Origin: Dehalococcoidales bacterium
Lineage (GTDB): Bacteria; Chloroflexota; Dehalococcoidia; Dehalococcoidales; UBA5760
Assembly (NCBI GenBank): GCA_028710655.1
Contig: JAQTTS010000171.1
Coordinates: forward strand, 1-5,206
Length of the DNA: 5,206 nt
Reading direction: 5' to 3'
Both the position numbers and the translations under genes were made by a program. Below the pieces are notes generated by a model. The model did no database searches, was not told the DNA's origin, and saw only the letters and a list, made by a program, of their open reading frames with translations. Below, in pieces: positions 4,463 through 5,206 of this stretch; positions within the stretch are counted from its first letter, which is position 1; the number at the start of each line of letters is the position of its first letter.

Positions 4463-5161
4463 GTGAATAAGATAATCGTAATGATCATTGACGAACAGCC
4501 CTTTTTCCGGGCCGGAGTTCGTCAGGTGTTATCCCAGGAGTCTGACTTCAAGATACTGGACTGTGACCCGGCTCAGGACCCGTTGGCGATGATCGAAGCT
4601 AACATGCCCAACATAGTCCTGCTGGGATCGGACCTCGGTACACACAGCGGGCTGGAACTAAGCCGGAGAATTGCCCGCTACTACCCCAACACCAAGGTGA
4701 TAATGCTCAGCCCTAACCCCAGCGATGAAGAGCTTTTCGAGGTTATCAAGACCGCAGCCGTCGCCTGCCTGAGCAAGAATGCTAATACAACGGAGCTGAT
4801 CAGCACTATCAGACGGGCCTGCGGAGGAGAATACCCGATCAACGATAGCGTTATGAACCGGCCCAGGGTCGCCGGCCGCGTTCTGGAGCAATTTCAAAGC
4901 ACCTCGCCGATATCGAAAACAATGGAGGCAGTAATCGCTCCTCTCACCAACCGGGAGACGCAAATTATGAGATACATTGCCGACGGCAACACCAACAAAG
5001 AAATCGGGCTGGCGCTGGGCATCAGCGAGCAGACGATTAAAAGTCATGTCAGTGCTATTCTGCGCAAGCTGAATGCCAATGACCGGGCACACGCGGTCGC
5101 CCTCGCCATACGCAGCAGCTTGATTTCACCGGAAAAAAGGAAGCAGGAGCCGCTTCAATAA
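4463..5161 (+). CDS. NarL/LuxR-family response regulator with a non-canonical receiver (Gly in place of the phospho-acceptor Asp)
   Basis: The 232-residue protein has an N-terminal receiver domain (about 3-120) and a C-terminal LuxR-type DNA-binding domain (about 159-218: LTNRETQIMRYIADGNTNKE, then GISEQTIKSHVSAILRKL). Receiver landmarks are Asp10-Glu11 (acidic pair), Ser83 (switch Ser/Thr) and Lys105 (conserved lysine). The strand-3 segment reads IVLLGSDLGTHSGLE (51-65), where the family has VLLDxxLPxxxGLE, so Gly55 stands at the phosphorylation site. Asp57, two residues later, is the nearest acid. The start is GTG at 4463, with GAGAGG at 4449-4454 and the receiver beginning at once; the next ATG in frame is codon 7, inside strand 1. 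No histidine kinase is in the window. It probably regulates transcription without standard phosphorylation, perhaps by dimerisation or ligand binding. Fold assignment is firm; targets are unknown. Confidence 0.95.
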   Translation: MNKIIVMIIDEQPFFRAGVRQVLSQESDFKILDCDPAQDPLAMIEANMPNIVLLGSDLGTHSGLELSRRIARYYPNTKVIMLSPNPSDEELFEVIKTAAVACLSKNANTTELISTIRRACGGEYPINDSVMNRPRVAGRVLEQFQSTSPISKTMEAVIAPLTNRETQIMRYIADGNTNKEIGLALGISEQTIKSHVSAILRKLNANDRAHAVALAIRSSLISPEKRKQEPLQ

Positions 5162-5186
5162 ACGGCCTTAATGAAATCTAAATGCC

Positions 5187-5206
5187 GGCTGCCGGGGTAA
5201 TCAGCC
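5187..5206 (+). terminator. Possible terminator stem cut by the right edge
   Basis: GGCTG (5187-5191) can pair with CAGCC (5202-5206), 26 bp past the response regulator stop. The window ends at the last paired base, so neither a longer stem nor a U-run can be seen. The call is tentative. Confidence 0.25.

Noticed and set aside
4658..5092. Minus-strand open frame of 144 codons inside the response regulator
   Set aside because: It is a shadow of the receiver and LuxR coding sequence.

Overview
The window looks like ordinary chromosome from a free-living bacterium. Most intergenic spaces carry recognisable sigma-70-type promoters, the tRNA has an encoded CCA, and a ribosomal protein operon sits next to a molybdenum cofactor gene. 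Ig-repeat surface proteins with a C-terminal membrane anchor, NarL/LuxR regulators of this style and small excisionase-type HTH proteins together remind me of Chloroflexota, class Dehalococcoidia. That placement is an inference from protein style, not a database result.

Left part (1-1917), minus strand: the N-terminal third of moeA runs off the left edge. A 319-bp gap follows, holding two terminator-like hairpins and two candidate moeA promoters. Then comes the classic operon rpsF-ssb-rpsR (S6, single-stranded DNA-binding protein, S18), read right to left from a strong extended -10 promoter at 1912-1941 with a leader of only about 20 nt.

Middle (1918-2282): the rpsF promoter stands back to back with the promoter of a plus-strand tRNA-Asp(GTC). 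Beyond the tRNA is a 191-bp spacer with a perfect 10-bp inverted repeat and a good promoter for the next gene.

Right part (2283-5206), plus strand: three separately promoted genes follow. The first encodes a 552-residue exported protein with four IPT/TIG-like Ig repeats, a fibronectin-III-like domain and a C-terminal anchor. The second encodes a 64-residue MerR/excisionase-type (BldC-like) DNA-binding protein. The third encodes a 232-residue NarL/LuxR-type response regulator whose phospho-acceptor aspartate position is glycine. The spacer between the two regulators is very AT-rich and carries ATAAT and GACATAAT repeats around the regulator's -10 box.

The left half is housekeeping. The best candidates for something new are the non-canonical receiver, the repeat-bearing control region next to a BldC-like protein, and the possible link of both to the surface protein. 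I see no CRISPR array, insertion sequence, phage gene or complete new defence system.
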